Shown here one piece after another: positions 6,755 through 15,160 of a stretch of 23,879 bases of DNA. The first letter of the stretch is position 1. Every line of letters begins with the position of its first letter. Source of the stretch: a virus; the IMG/VR virus record IMGVR_UViG_3300037847_007204, positions 1 to 23,879 of that record; one strand, 5' to 3'. Made by a program: the position numbers and the translations under genes. The notes under the pieces were generated by a model. The model saw nothing but the letters and a program-made list of their open reading frames with translations, did not search any database and was not told the DNA's origin.

Positions 6755-7192
6755 TTATTTTCCTGCTTGCCTTCTAATATTTTGAATAACTATTGCAGGT
6801 ATTTCATCATTTTCTCTAGCTCTTTTATCTAAATTAACACCGCCATATTTAGTTTTACCTTTAAAAGGATTAGGCTGCATGTCTGTTTTATTTTTATAAG
6901 CTTCTTGATATTTATTTAGCTTTTGTTTTTTCTTTTCATCATCACTAACCATTTTAGGTCCATCATGATATTTTGTTGGCTTGTACATTTTAGCATGATC
7001 CATTTTAGGTACTAAAGCCCCAGCCATTTCTTGAGCCATTTTTGGGAAGTTTTTATCATCTACCATTTTTGGCATAGCCATTTTAGCTCTTATATCCATC
7101 ATTTTAGCTTTTCCTACGTATTGTAATTCAGGGTTTTTATCTGCTAAAGCTTTTAACCCTGCTGATTTAGGTTTTTGTCCGTATCCAGGCAT
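6755..7192 (-). CDS. Lysine/methionine-rich hypothetical protein
   Basis: I do not recognise this 145-residue protein. It begins MPGYGQKPKSAGLKALADKN and is notable for repeated Lys-Met pairs: AKMMDIRAKMAMPKMVDD, NFPKMAQEM, LVPKMDHAKM, GPKMV. These occur roughly every 8-15 residues from about 29 to 83 and suggest low-complexity expansion. The second half is charged and probably disordered (KKKQKLNKYQEAYKNKT), ending with IPAIVIQNIRRQAGK. No catalytic motif or membrane helix. Five bases separate it from the metallopeptidase-like gene upstream. Confidence 0.66.
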   Translation of the reverse strand: MPGYGQKPKSAGLKALADKNPELQYVGKAKMMDIRAKMAMPKMVDDKNFPKMAQEMAGALVPKMDHAKMYKPTKYHDGPKMVSDDEKKKQKLNKYQEAYKNKTDMQPNPFKGKTKYGGVNLDKRARENDEIPAIVIQNIRRQAGK

Positions 7193-7197
7193 AATAT

Positions 7198-7572
7198 TTA
7201 TTTTTTGTGTTTATATATTTGTTTTATTTTTTTCTCAACTGTTGCTTCCCAAGGAAGATCTCTTCTTCTAGTATCAATATGTTTCATAGGTATTGTTATT
7301 ATTTTATTACTACCTTTAGGTTTATATTGATATTTGTTTGTATCAAATTTTAATACACCATCACGTATTTGTTGAAGATGTAGTCTCTCGTGCATTACAG
7401 CTTTTGCTTTTTGACGAGCGCTAAGATTTTTATTAATGTTTATAACACCGTTCATGTCTACCATACCCCAGACATTTTTAGGCATTTTGCTTTCAAAAAC
7501 TATAGATTTTTGCTCAGAGTGCTCAGCATTAAAGCCAAGCAACTCTGGTATAGTTTTCATTTTAAAAGCCAT
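7198..7572 (-). CDS. Zincin-like metallopeptidase family protein (HExxH)
   Basis: The 124-residue product carries AVMHERLHLQQIRDG, in which His61-Glu62-x-x-His65 is a HExxH zinc site on a helix. A downstream LPWEATVEKKI (Glu109) could supply the third ligand in gluzincin fashion. Upstream there is a short beta region (GVININKNLSARQKA). I recall small phage proteins with a HExxH helix and a later 'LPWE' motif from marine phages, so the arrangement is likely conserved. A processing protease for virion or fibre proteins is inference; the protein is short for a complete peptidase. The gene sits just downstream of a long fibre gene in the same transcript, with a four-base gap. Confidence 0.72.
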   Translation of the reverse strand: MAFKMKTIPELLGFNAEHSEQKSIVFESKMPKNVWGMVDMNGVININKNLSARQKAKAVMHERLHLQQIRDGVLKFDTNKYQYKPKGSNKIITIPMKHIDTRRRDLPWEATVEKKIKQIYKHKK

Positions 7573-7576
7573 ATTA

Positions 7577-9796
7577 TTATGTGTTAGTTACTGCACTAGC
7601 ACCAAATACTTCAGCGAGCCAAACTTCGGCTGCGTTAGAATCTCCTGATCCTAAACAAGTTATTCTTACAACAGTACCTAAAGACGCACTGTTTGGTATA
7701 GTTAAAGTGTCTCCAACAGTATCTGTTATAGAAGTAGCGCCGTTAAATCCATACATAAAAAACTTATCATTTCCGTCAGTTCCGCTAGTATTTATTGTTA
7801 TAGTTTTACTAGCGTTAACAGCTTTAGTACACACGAAAGTGTAAGTAATACCAGCTTTATTTGCGCTATCAATAACAGGTAAGTTAAATACAATATTATT
7901 AGTATCTGCATCACATTGTATAATAGCACCAGATTCGTTAGCTGTTAAATCAACTGTTTTATCTCCAGCGTCAGCAGTAACTGATAGTACTGGTTTTTTA
8001 TAACCAAAACCATAACCAACAGCTGTCATGTCTGTATCAGACAAAGTAGCTCCTCCATCAAAAACTCTAGCGCAGTCGTTACCATCAAACTGTCTAAATC
8101 TAATGTCTTGTGAGTCTTGACCAGAGCTTATGCCTTGAGTATAAACATTGCTAAAAGTGTAAGTACCAGATCCTAAAGTAACACTGTTATCAGCACCTGG
8201 CTCAATAGCTGTTACAGATCCATTACCTAAAGTAATTTTATTATCACCGTGACCAGCAGCACCATTACCTATTACTGTTTGATTAGCTGCACCAACTGCA
8301 GAAAAAGATGTATTATATCCTATAGCTGTATTTCCAGATCCTGTTGTTACGGCATCTCCAGATAAAGCTCCAATAACTGTGTTTTGTACACCTGTTGTAA
8401 TATCATTACCAGAGTTATAACCAACACCTACGTTGTAAGTATCAGTAGCTCCACTTGGCTCTTGGTTTTGTAAAGCTAAAGTACCAATTGCAACAGCTTT
8501 ACTTCCATCTATACTAGCGTTTAAACTTAAATAACCTAAAGAAACATTGTCAGATCCTGTTTCGTTTGATCCCATAGAATCTGCTCCTATTCCTACGTTT
8601 TGTGAACCAGTAGTTGTATTGCTACCTGAGCTATATCCAAAAAATGAATTTAATGATGCTGTTGTTACTGCAAATCCCGACTTGTAACCTACACCAGTAT
8701 TATAAGCGTTAGCAGTACCGTTTTGAGTATATAAAGCTTGATAACCTACTGCTACAGATCTTCTACCTGTTGTATTTGTGTCTAATGCTTCAGCACCAAC
8801 AGCTACGTTATCAGCCCCTGTAGTAGTAGCTACACCTGCTAAAGCTCCAACAAAAGTATTATTACTAGCTGAAGTTACATCTTTACCGGCGTTTGCTCCT
8901 ATATAAGTACCTTTATCTCCATCTGTAGCACTTCCACCTGCTTCCGCGCCTACAGCAGTATTATATTCTGGAATATCACTGCCGTCAGTATTAAGAATTT
9001 TAAGAGCTTTAGCACCTATAGCTGTATTGTAATTACCAGTTGTATTTGTTTCTAACGCATCGTGTCCAAAAGCAGAGTTTTCAGAACCTGTTGTAATGCT
9101 TTGACCTGCGTGATATCCTACTAGTGTTGTTTTACCTGTAGTTGTTGTTATAGATTTACCAGCTTCGTAACCAATTGCAACTAATTGACCTGCTGACGTT
9201 GTGGCCCCAAGAGCATTATATCCAATAGCTATATTAGAATCACCAGTAGTTATAGCGTCTAAAGCTGTTGTTCCGAACGCTATATTAAATTGAGCTGTAC
9301 TTGTTGTTGAACTAGGATCGTTGCCTACGTATATAGAATTATCTTCAACTAATACATCTGATAAATCATTTAAACTTAATGTGTCCCAAACAGGCGTGCT
9401 ACCACTACCAGCAGATTTTAAGTATTGTCCTGCTGTACCCTCAGCTCCATCAAAACTAACAGTACCTGTTACAGCTAAATTCACTAGTGATGTTGCTCCT
9501 GTTACTCCCAATGTACCGCCTACTGTAGTATTACCTGTTATAGCCGCAGTTCCACTAGCTGTTATGTTTGTAAATGCACCAGTAGAAGCACTACTAGCGC
9601 CAATTGCAGTACCGTCAATAGATCCACCGTTAACGTCTATAGTTGAGAAAACAGTAGTTGGCGATATTGTTGTTGCAAGATACGTCTGAAGAGTACTAAC
9701 AGGTATTTTTTTAGTAGTACCATCTTTTTCTGTACCTAAAATAAATTCAGTACCGTCAATACTGCTATCAATATTATAAGTGCTTATTCTAGCCAT
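7577..9796 (-). CDS. Tail fibre/spike with hyaline (YadA-head-like) repeats
   Basis: A 739-residue putative receptor-binding fibre. Its N-terminus (MARISTYNIDSSIDGTEFIL) resembles that of the fibre gene at 13874-14563, probably a shared particle-attachment domain. A beta-rich Gly/Thr/Ala region follows to about residue 150. Then come roughly fifteen repeats of the type N-TAIGYNAL...TTG, for example ENSAFGHDALETNTTG, YNTAIGAKAL, NNTFVGALAGVATTTG and DNVAVGAEALDTNTTG. Such hyaline or YadA-head repeats fold as left-handed beta rolls in trimeric surface fibres. A C-terminal beta domain (about 600-739) may be the tip. Repeats of this type often vary in number between relatives. It lies among the other fibre genes in the leftward transcript. 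Confidence 0.87.
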   Translation of the reverse strand: MARISTYNIDSSIDGTEFILGTEKDGTTKKIPVSTLQTYLATTISPTTVFSTIDVNGGSIDGTAIGASSASTGAFTNITASGTAAITGNTTVGGTLGVTGATSLVNLAVTGTVSFDGAEGTAGQYLKSAGSGSTPVWDTLSLNDLSDVLVEDNSIYVGNDPSSTTSTAQFNIAFGTTALDAITTGDSNIAIGYNALGATTSAGQLVAIGYEAGKSITTTTGKTTLVGYHAGQSITTGSENSAFGHDALETNTTGNYNTAIGAKALKILNTDGSDIPEYNTAVGAEAGGSATDGDKGTYIGANAGKDVTSASNNTFVGALAGVATTTGADNVAVGAEALDTNTTGRRSVAVGYQALYTQNGTANAYNTGVGYKSGFAVTTASLNSFFGYSSGSNTTTGSQNVGIGADSMGSNETGSDNVSLGYLSLNASIDGSKAVAIGTLALQNQEPSGATDTYNVGVGYNSGNDITTGVQNTVIGALSGDAVTTGSGNTAIGYNTSFSAVGAANQTVIGNGAAGHGDNKITLGNGSVTAIEPGADNSVTLGSGTYTFSNVYTQGISSGQDSQDIRFRQFDGNDCARVFDGGATLSDTDMTAVGYGFGYKKPVLSVTADAGDKTVDLTANESGAIIQCDADTNNIVFNLPVIDSANKAGITYTFVCTKAVNASKTITINTSGTDGNDKFFMYGFNGATSITDTVGDTLTIPNSASLGTVVRITCLGSGDSNAAEVWLAEVFGASAVTNT

Positions 9797-9819
9797 TTTT
9801 TTATTTTTTATTAATTATT

Positions 9820-10155
9820 TTACCAAGGCACATCTTTTGTTACAGATGTTGGTGTAATTTTTTCTGTTATCAAGTTATCGAGATTAGATTTAAGTTGATT
9901 AACATCTAAGTTGTCTATTAGCCAAGCTTCAACGTCTGACTGCGTTAATTCATCAAAAGCTGTAAAATCTTCAGAATTTGGTTCATCTATTTTTGCTACA
10001 CCAATTACTGTAGACTTATAAGCATTGTTGTTTGAGTCTGTTTGATCAGATGTAGCTGTATATGAATAGTGCACGTTGTAAACAACGTTTGAAAGCGAGT
10101 TTTGTGTTGGACGTACGTCAAGTTTATTTATTGTCCAAGCATATGTATTAGCCAT
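9820..10155 (-). CDS. Small phage protein, resembles DUF7936
   Basis: The 111-residue product begins MANTYAWTINKLDVRPTQNS and contains NVVYNVHYSYTATSDQ, then FTAFDELTQSDVEAWLIDNL and a final PTSVTKDVPW. The pattern 'W.I..LD..P....L.NVV..VH....A.......Y......G...........F...ELT...V..W' and the 'P....PW' end match a small protein found beside fibre genes in many marine phages, which I remember as DUF7936 (unverified). A fibre-assembly or tail accessory role is likely only by position. It overlaps the S74 fibre gene by eight bases. Confidence 0.78.
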   Translation of the reverse strand: MANTYAWTINKLDVRPTQNSLSNVVYNVHYSYTATSDQTDSNNNAYKSTVIGVAKIDEPNSEDFTAFDELTQSDVEAWLIDNLDVNQLKSNLDNLITEKITPTSVTKDVPW

Positions 10156-12022
10156 TGTTTTCTAGTGTTTGTATTCTTGTTTCTAATTGTTCTATTTTTG
10201 TTATTGCTTCTTTTAAAGCTGCAGTTAATATAGGAACTAGCTTTGCTTGATCAATGCCTTGATAAACTGCATTACCATTTGAATCAACAGCATCTTTTTC
10301 TCCTTCTACAGCTTCTGGAACAACAGTTTGAGTTTCATGTGCTAAAAAACCATCAACAACTTGAGTACTACCTATAAAGTTAAATCTTTTAGGTTCTAAT
10401 TGTTTTACTTTATTTATTCCATTAGTAATATTTACTACATTTTCTTTTAACCTATAATCTGAAGAAGTGTTGTATGCAGTTGCAAAATTACTAACAGTTA
10501 TAGATCCTCTTTCACCACTATTACTATAAAAACCTACAGCTTTAGCAGGAGAACTACCTTGATTTGATCTTGTTAATCTTAATAGTTTAGAATCTGTATT
10601 ATCTAAAGTTGCTGACATTTCTATTAAACTACTTGGTGAGGTAGTTCCTATACCTACATTAGTATTATTAAAAATAGTTTTTTGACTAGCTGAATCAATT
10701 TCTATAAATGATTGATTTTCACCTCCATCTATATCACCTATTTTGTATATATATGTACCGTTATTTATACTTAATCCTGTTTCATTTCCATCACCTACTA
10801 TAAGTCCATTTTGACCATTAACGTGTAATTTAGCACTTGGACTAGTGGTACCAATACCCACGTCACCTGTTATTGTACTATCACCTGTAGTACTAACTCC
10901 TGTATTTGTAGTTTCAAACTTTTTACTATTGTTATAATATAAATCAACACTACCGTTAAAATTACAATCAACATATGTTTCACCATTAGCAGATTCTAAT
11001 AATAAATTAGTTGCTTGTATTTTTAGATCTCCAGATCCATTTTCTAATATTGTACTATATGGTGATCCAAAGTCTGTATGACCTATTATTAAATCTCCAG
11101 TTCCAGTAGTTCCAAATCTAGCATAAACATTATCATTAAAACGTACATCACCAGTCATTGTTCCGCCACTTGTAGGTAAACCACCAGAAACATCTTCCCA
11201 GGCAATACCAGAGCCAGTTGATGTTAGTACTTGACCGTCTGATCCTTGCGCTGTTGCTATTTTAAGGTTTGTTAAATTTACAGTACCGTTTACATCTAGT
11301 TTTTCGCTAGGACTAGCGGTATTAACACCAACGTTGCCTGATGAGGTAACGCGCATTCGTTCAGCGTCACTTGTTCTAATTATAAAGTCTCCATCTGATG
11401 CATTGCCAATTTGAACTCTATTTGTACCATCATTTTCAAGGTCTAGAAAAGTAAAGGTGTTAGTAGAATTTATAATTGCGCCTACATTATCTGTAGAACT
11501 TATCTCTAACGTAGCACCAGGACTAGTTGTTCCAATACCTACGTTTCCCGGGTTTGAAAAATACGCATGAGTGTTATCGCCGTTTAATACTAAGTAATTA
11601 GTTGTTCCTCCAGAACCGTCATCTGTTTTAAATGTAATATCACCATCATCATTGGTGTTGGAAATAACTAAATCACCTGTAATAGTCCTTAAATGTGTAT
11701 TTGTACCGTCATGAAAAAATCTACCATCTGTTGCACCTCCAACATCTATTCTTACATCATCAATGGCTCGTAAGTTTTTGCTAATAACAATAGCTGGACT
11801 GCCACCATCAAACCTCATGTATTGAGTTATTCCGCCGCTATCGTTGTCGCATTTAATTACAATATCAGCGTCGTCTGCGTTTTGTATAATTTCTAAATCG
11901 CCAGTAGAATTTTCAACAACAGACTTTGATCCATCGTGATATATCTGTAAATCATCACTGTCGCCAAAAGATGCTTTTATATCATCTTCAGAGTTTACTT
12001 TACTTAAAAATTTTATTGACAT
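10148..12022 (-). CDS. Tail fibre with C-terminal peptidase S74 (intramolecular chaperone)
   Basis: The 624-residue product is a fibre with repeated beta modules of the type NVGIGTTSPSAKLHVNG, seen at about five places (GNVGIGTTSPGATLEIS, GNVGVNTASPSEKLDVNG, GDVGIGTTSPSAKL). The last 104 residues are an intramolecular chaperone of the S74 family. It begins at SDYRLKENV with Ser521 and Lys526 as the expected Ser-Lys cleavage dyad. It continues LEPKRFNF and GFLAHETQTVVPEAV, and ends in a coiled coil (ITKIEQLETRIQTLENNG). In this family the chaperone trimerises the fibre, then cuts itself off. The N-terminus (MSIKFLSKVNSEDDIKASFG) resembles that of the next fibre. It is one of four fibre genes in this transcript. 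Confidence 0.93.
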   Translation of the reverse strand: MSIKFLSKVNSEDDIKASFGDSDDLQIYHDGSKSVVENSTGDLEIIQNADDADIVIKCDNDSGGITQYMRFDGGSPAIVISKNLRAIDDVRIDVGGATDGRFFHDGTNTHLRTITGDLVISNTNDDGDITFKTDDGSGGTTNYLVLNGDNTHAYFSNPGNVGIGTTSPGATLEISSTDNVGAIINSTNTFTFLDLENDGTNRVQIGNASDGDFIIRTSDAERMRVTSSGNVGVNTASPSEKLDVNGTVNLTNLKIATAQGSDGQVLTSTGSGIAWEDVSGGLPTSGGTMTGDVRFNDNVYARFGTTGTGDLIIGHTDFGSPYSTILENGSGDLKIQATNLLLESANGETYVDCNFNGSVDLYYNNSKKFETTNTGVSTTGDSTITGDVGIGTTSPSAKLHVNGQNGLIVGDGNETGLSINNGTYIYKIGDIDGGENQSFIEIDSASQKTIFNNTNVGIGTTSPSSLIEMSATLDNTDSKLLRLTRSNQGSSPAKAVGFYSNSGERGSITVSNFATAYNTSSDYRLKENVVNITNGINKVKQLEPKRFNFIGSTQVVDGFLAHETQTVVPEAVEGEKDAVDSNGNAVYQGIDQAKLVPILTAALKEAITKIEQLETRIQTLENNG

Positions 12023-12044
12023 AAATTAGATTATTATTTAAATA

Positions 12045-13871
12045 TTAAGCGTAAGCTACAGATCCAGCAGTTGATCCCTTAGCGGAAGTAATTATAACTT
12101 CAATATCATTGCTAGGAGCAGCGCCAAAACTTATTTTTACTTTACTAGTAGAAGCAGTACCTGATTTATCTGTTCTAGCAACGTCTGCAAAAACTGTTTC
12201 TTTAGTACTTGAATCAAACAACTGTACAATTACGTCTTCTGTTCCAAGAGAATGTGTTATCTCTGCATATAAATTACTAGTAAAGTTACTATCAGATACA
12301 TCTATAGTTGCATGTACAAATCTAGAAGCTAAGGTATCAGGTGTTACAAACTTAGCTGTATTAGTACCTGTTTGAACTTCTGCAGCACTTGCAGCAGAAT
12401 CAGCAGTAGCACCATCAGCTACGTTAATCATAGTTCTAACATTAGCTGGTGTAATTTCTTCTATAACACCTGCTCCTGATGAATCTCTACCTAATATTCT
12501 ATTTGTAGCAGATACATTTTGTATTTTAGCATATGTTACTTGATCATCACCTATATGCGCTGTATCTATAGAGCCGTCAGTATAATGTTCAGAGTCAATA
12601 GCGTCATCAGCTATTTTAGCGCCTGTTACAGCGTCAGCATTAATTTTTGCAGTAGTAACAGCATTACTATCTATTTGCCCCGCAGCTACAGTGTTTAATA
12701 ATGCTAAAGCTCCAGTTGCACTGCCATTTATTGTTATAGCATCAGCTTCAAGAGTTCCGTCTACATCTACATTACCTGATATATCAAGGTTAGTAAATAT
12801 AGATGTTCCTGGTGCTTCTATTAAATGTGAAAAAACAAACTTATCACTTGTAGCATTCCAAAGTAAAGTAGCATCGTTAGAAGCATCAACAGCATCTTGT
12901 ATTGTAATACCAGCTCCGTCTGCAGTTGAGCTAGTATCTCCAGATCCTTGATTTAACGTTATGTTTTTATCTTCAACATTTAACGTGCCTACGTTTGCTG
13001 TTATAGTATCACCAGATACAGTTAAATCACCCGTTACAATTAAATCATTACCAATTGTAACAACATCATCACTATCACCAATTTGTACTGCGTTAGATGC
13101 AAAACCACCAGCTAATCTAGTTTTTAAGTTTGCTACGGACACATCGTCATTATCATTAGCAGTCATATCATCAACAACTAAATCAATTGTTCCATCACCA
13201 TCTTGATATGTAGCGCTTATTCTTGTTTCAGTATTACCACTAAACATTGCTCCAACAATATCTTGAACTTGCTCTGTACTAAGCTGAGTGTTTGTATCAG
13301 TAGCTGTAATTGTTAAAGTATCACCTGACATTGCTGTAGTAACATTTGTACCGCCTGCTATTGTCAATGTATCACCTGGAGTCATACCCGTAGAACCACT
13401 ATCACCAGCCACTGTTAAATCAGAAACAACAAAATCCATATCATTAGTTGAATCTTGATATGTAATTGTTATACCTGTTTTAGTACCACCAGAAGCTACT
13501 AATGGACCAGCAATATCTTGAACTTCTTCAGTGCTTAATTGAGTGTTTGTATCTGTAGACGCTATAGTTACAGTGTCAGTTCCTGCTGTAGTTGTTATTG
13601 TAACGTTAGATCCAGCTGCAAAAGTTAACGTATCAGTAGCACTATCTGCTACTACGTTAGATTGACCAGATACAGCTATTGTAGTAAATGCGTTACCAGA
13701 AGAGTCTAGTGAAACCCACTCACTACCGTTATAATATCTTACAACATTTGATGAGCTGTTGTAGTAAATTTGACCAGCTTCTGAAGTTGGATTACTACTG
13801 CTTATATGCAGTTTTGCGTTTCTCAACTCATTATCATCAATGTCAAGATGGTTTAAAAATTGTATTGCCAT
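12045..13871 (-). CDS. Long tail fibre protein
   Basis: This 608-residue protein begins MAIQFLNHLDIDDNELRNAK, then SEAGQIYYNSSSNVVRYYNG, a beta segment common at the start of phage fibres. The body is Thr/Asp/Ala-rich with internal repetition: DTNTQLSTEEVQDIAGPLVA recurs as DTNTQLSTEQVQDIVGAMFS, each followed by a beta segment with VVSDLTVAGDSGS or VVDDMTANDNDD. A later part has short repeated turns (TTAKINADAVTGAKIADDAI). The C-terminal domain (EITHSLGTEDVIVQLFDSST) resembles fibre tips that read 'H.LGT.DV.V...D'. It contacts the fibre before it by a two-base gap. Host-receptor binding is inferred from architecture. Confidence 0.86.
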   Translation of the reverse strand: MAIQFLNHLDIDDNELRNAKLHISSSNPTSEAGQIYYNSSSNVVRYYNGSEWVSLDSSGNAFTTIAVSGQSNVVADSATDTLTFAAGSNVTITTTAGTDTVTIASTDTNTQLSTEEVQDIAGPLVASGGTKTGITITYQDSTNDMDFVVSDLTVAGDSGSTGMTPGDTLTIAGGTNVTTAMSGDTLTITATDTNTQLSTEQVQDIVGAMFSGNTETRISATYQDGDGTIDLVVDDMTANDNDDVSVANLKTRLAGGFASNAVQIGDSDDVVTIGNDLIVTGDLTVSGDTITANVGTLNVEDKNITLNQGSGDTSSTADGAGITIQDAVDASNDATLLWNATSDKFVFSHLIEAPGTSIFTNLDISGNVDVDGTLEADAITINGSATGALALLNTVAAGQIDSNAVTTAKINADAVTGAKIADDAIDSEHYTDGSIDTAHIGDDQVTYAKIQNVSATNRILGRDSSGAGVIEEITPANVRTMINVADGATADSAASAAEVQTGTNTAKFVTPDTLASRFVHATIDVSDSNFTSNLYAEITHSLGTEDVIVQLFDSSTKETVFADVARTDKSGTASTSKVKISFGAAPSNDIEVIITSAKGSTAGSVAYA

Positions 13872-13873
13872 AG

Positions 13874-14563
13874 TTAGTTCATGTATGCTTTACCGGATTC
13901 AGCTCCAGCAAATGTTATTGTTAAGTTGTTTTTATCTGTGTAGTTTACGTCGCCATAACCTTTTTTACCTGATGATAAAACTACTGTTACAGACGGAAAT
14001 TTTTCTAAATTATGTGCTATAGACCATGTGGCCGATGCAGAATTTTGTGTGTGTGCAAAATGTTTATCGCTCGTTGCGTCTAAAACAAAATTTGCTACAT
14101 CATAATGTTTTTGATCAGTTAATGTACCGTTACCTCCTATGTAACTTAACTGTAGTGTATAAAAACTAGCAGTATCAACTGCGTAAGATGTTATTTTATA
14201 ATGACCAAAGCTTGATATTTGATTTTGTTCAGATATTAATATATCAGAGCCTACTAGATATTCTAAAAAACTAGTTACAACCTGACCGCTAGTATCTGAA
14301 CTATGTATTTGAAGGCTTGTCACAGCTGAATAAGCTGTACCGCTTGCTACACCGTAAAAATTACCAGCACCTGCTTCACTGCTGTCAGACTCAAATTTAT
14401 ACGTCATTTGAGCTGATATCGATATTTTACCTTTTTCTGTTAAATACTTTGCAACATCACTGGCTAAAAAATTACGAGTTCTTCTCCCCGGCGTCGAGCT
14501 TCCAATAAAGGAGTCATTGTCTTGTATTGTAGTATCGTTAATATACGAACCTAGTCTAGCCAT
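13874..14563 (-). CDS. Short tail fibre protein
   Basis: A 229-residue fibre protein with a recognisable N-terminus (MARLGSYINDTTIQDNDSFI, GSSTPGRRTRNFLASDVAKY) similar in layout to that of the repeat-rich fibre at 7577-9796, suggesting a shared attachment module. The middle is beta-rich (SAVTSLQIHSSDTSGQVV). The C-terminal domain, HTQNSASATWSIAHNLEKFP, SVTVVLSSGKKGYGDVNYTD, ending TFAGAESGKAYMN, is a type I know from cyanophage and marine-phage structural proteins ('W.I.HNL.K.PSV.VV.S.G...G.V.Y....LTI.F....SGKAY.N'). It is the first long gene after the leader gene of the left arm. Confidence 0.87.
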   Translation of the reverse strand: MARLGSYINDTTIQDNDSFIGSSTPGRRTRNFLASDVAKYLTEKGKISISAQMTYKFESDSSEAGAGNFYGVASGTAYSAVTSLQIHSSDTSGQVVTSFLEYLVGSDILISEQNQISSFGHYKITSYAVDTASFYTLQLSYIGGNGTLTDQKHYDVANFVLDATSDKHFAHTQNSASATWSIAHNLEKFPSVTVVLSSGKKGYGDVNYTDKNNLTITFAGAESGKAYMN

Positions 14564-14570
14564 TTATATT

Positions 14571-14810
14571 TTATTTACAATTATTTATTCTAGTGCCTCT
14601 ACCGTGGCCGCTTCTGTTCGCTTTCATCGAAACAAAACGCTTTTTTGTGTGGTCGTAGTCTTTACCTTCTATGTTTTTACCAGCTTTTATAGCTTTTCTG
14701 CGCTTTCTTTGGTTTTCTGCACGCATTTTCTTACGTCGAGGGCTATTTGCAGCTGCTAGATCTCTCTTGCGTTTAGCTGCAAGCGCTCTTTTTGATAATT
14801 TTTGCGGCAT
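14571..14810 (-). CDS. Very basic small protein, first gene of the left arm
   Basis: The 79-residue product is extremely basic: MPQKLSKRALAAKRKRDLAA, then NSPRRKKMRAENQRKRRKAI and a tail MKANRSGHGRGTRINNCK. It is predicted helical with an arginine/lysine-rich face and no acidic clusters. I recall small 'LSKRALAAKRKRDLAAANSPRRKKMRAENQR' proteins from marine phages, always uncharacterised. It would bind nucleic acid or RNA-rich partners if its charge is a guide. It is the first gene downstream of the leftward 47-bp control element, with a leader of about 85 bases between element and start codon. Confidence 0.76.
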   Translation of the reverse strand: MPQKLSKRALAAKRKRDLAAANSPRRKKMRAENQRKRRKAIKAGKNIEGKDYDHTKKRFVSMKANRSGHGRGTRINNCK

Positions 14811-14894
14811 TTTTTACTGTTTTAATTACATTTGTACTAATTACACGGTTATTTACAGTTTTAAGGTATTATTTTTTACTTAATTTTTTATTAG

Positions 14895-14941
14895 TGTGAC
14901 AATAGGGTATTACTTATATACCTTAAAAGGCTTATGTCACA
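14895..14941 (-). promoter_or_regulatory. 47-bp control element, leftward copy (TGTGACA...TGTCACA)
   Basis: The element has perfect 7-base inverted ends (TGTGACA, TGTCACA) 33 bases apart. Read on the minus strand its core is TATATAAGTAATA. The same 47-base layout occurs at 20257-20303 on the plus strand, with 39 of 47 bases identical when this copy is reverse-complemented. It precedes the whole leftward structural-gene transcript. A promoter/operator bound by a dimeric regulator is the simplest reading, and is inference. Confidence 0.72.
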
Positions 14942-15031
14942 TTTTTTAATTAAAAAGTTGTTGCTAATTGTGAGTGTTTGCTCTATACCCTAACTCGTTG
15001 ACTACCAGCCAGTTACGAAAACGCCTTTTTT

Positions 15032-15110
15032 AGCCCCATGGGCCCCCCTGTTAAGGCCCCCCTGGGCCATATTTTTAGGTTTTGGCCCCCCGGCTAGCCC
15101 CGTAGGCCCC
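15032..15110. other. Isolated GC-rich block with G/C runs (possible G-quadruplex/origin element)
   Basis: In a genome of about 30% GC this block carries three GGCCCCCC runs (from 15041, 15055 and 15084) plus further CCCC runs. On the minus strand that is a series of G4-G6 tracts that could form G-quadruplexes. It also holds short palindromes, CCCATGGG (15035-15042), GGGCCC and GGCTAGCC (15092-15099). It lies between the divergent promoters and is probably not inside either transcript. Role unknown; origin, insulator or packaging signal are possibilities. Confidence 0.55.
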
Positions 15111-15123
15111 AGATGATGTATAG

Positions 15124-15160
15124 CACAACTTTAATACGACTGCACATAGATAATATAATA
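15124..15160 (+). promoter_or_regulatory. Rightward two-box promoter-like motif, copy 1
   Basis: AATACGA (15133-15139), a 7-base spacer, then TAGATAATATAATA (15147-15160), ten bases before the ATG at 15170. The same pair of boxes with the same 7-base spacer recurs five more times in the right arm. TATAAT as a -10 with TTTAAT as a -35 (18-base spacing) would suit a sigma70-like enzyme; this reading is inference. Confidence 0.7.

Noticed and set aside
8100-9320. A CRISPR array or tandem DNA repeat
   Set aside because: The regularity is at protein level (hyaline repeats of about 20-30 residues) with varied DNA; there are no identical repeats with unique spacers.
7600-14500. Long plus-strand reading frames inside the fibre genes (for example 9321-9689, 12691-12951, 12961-13206)
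   Set aside because: They are antisense shadows of the Thr/Ser/Gly-rich repeats; the minus-strand fibre frames are far longer and recognisable.
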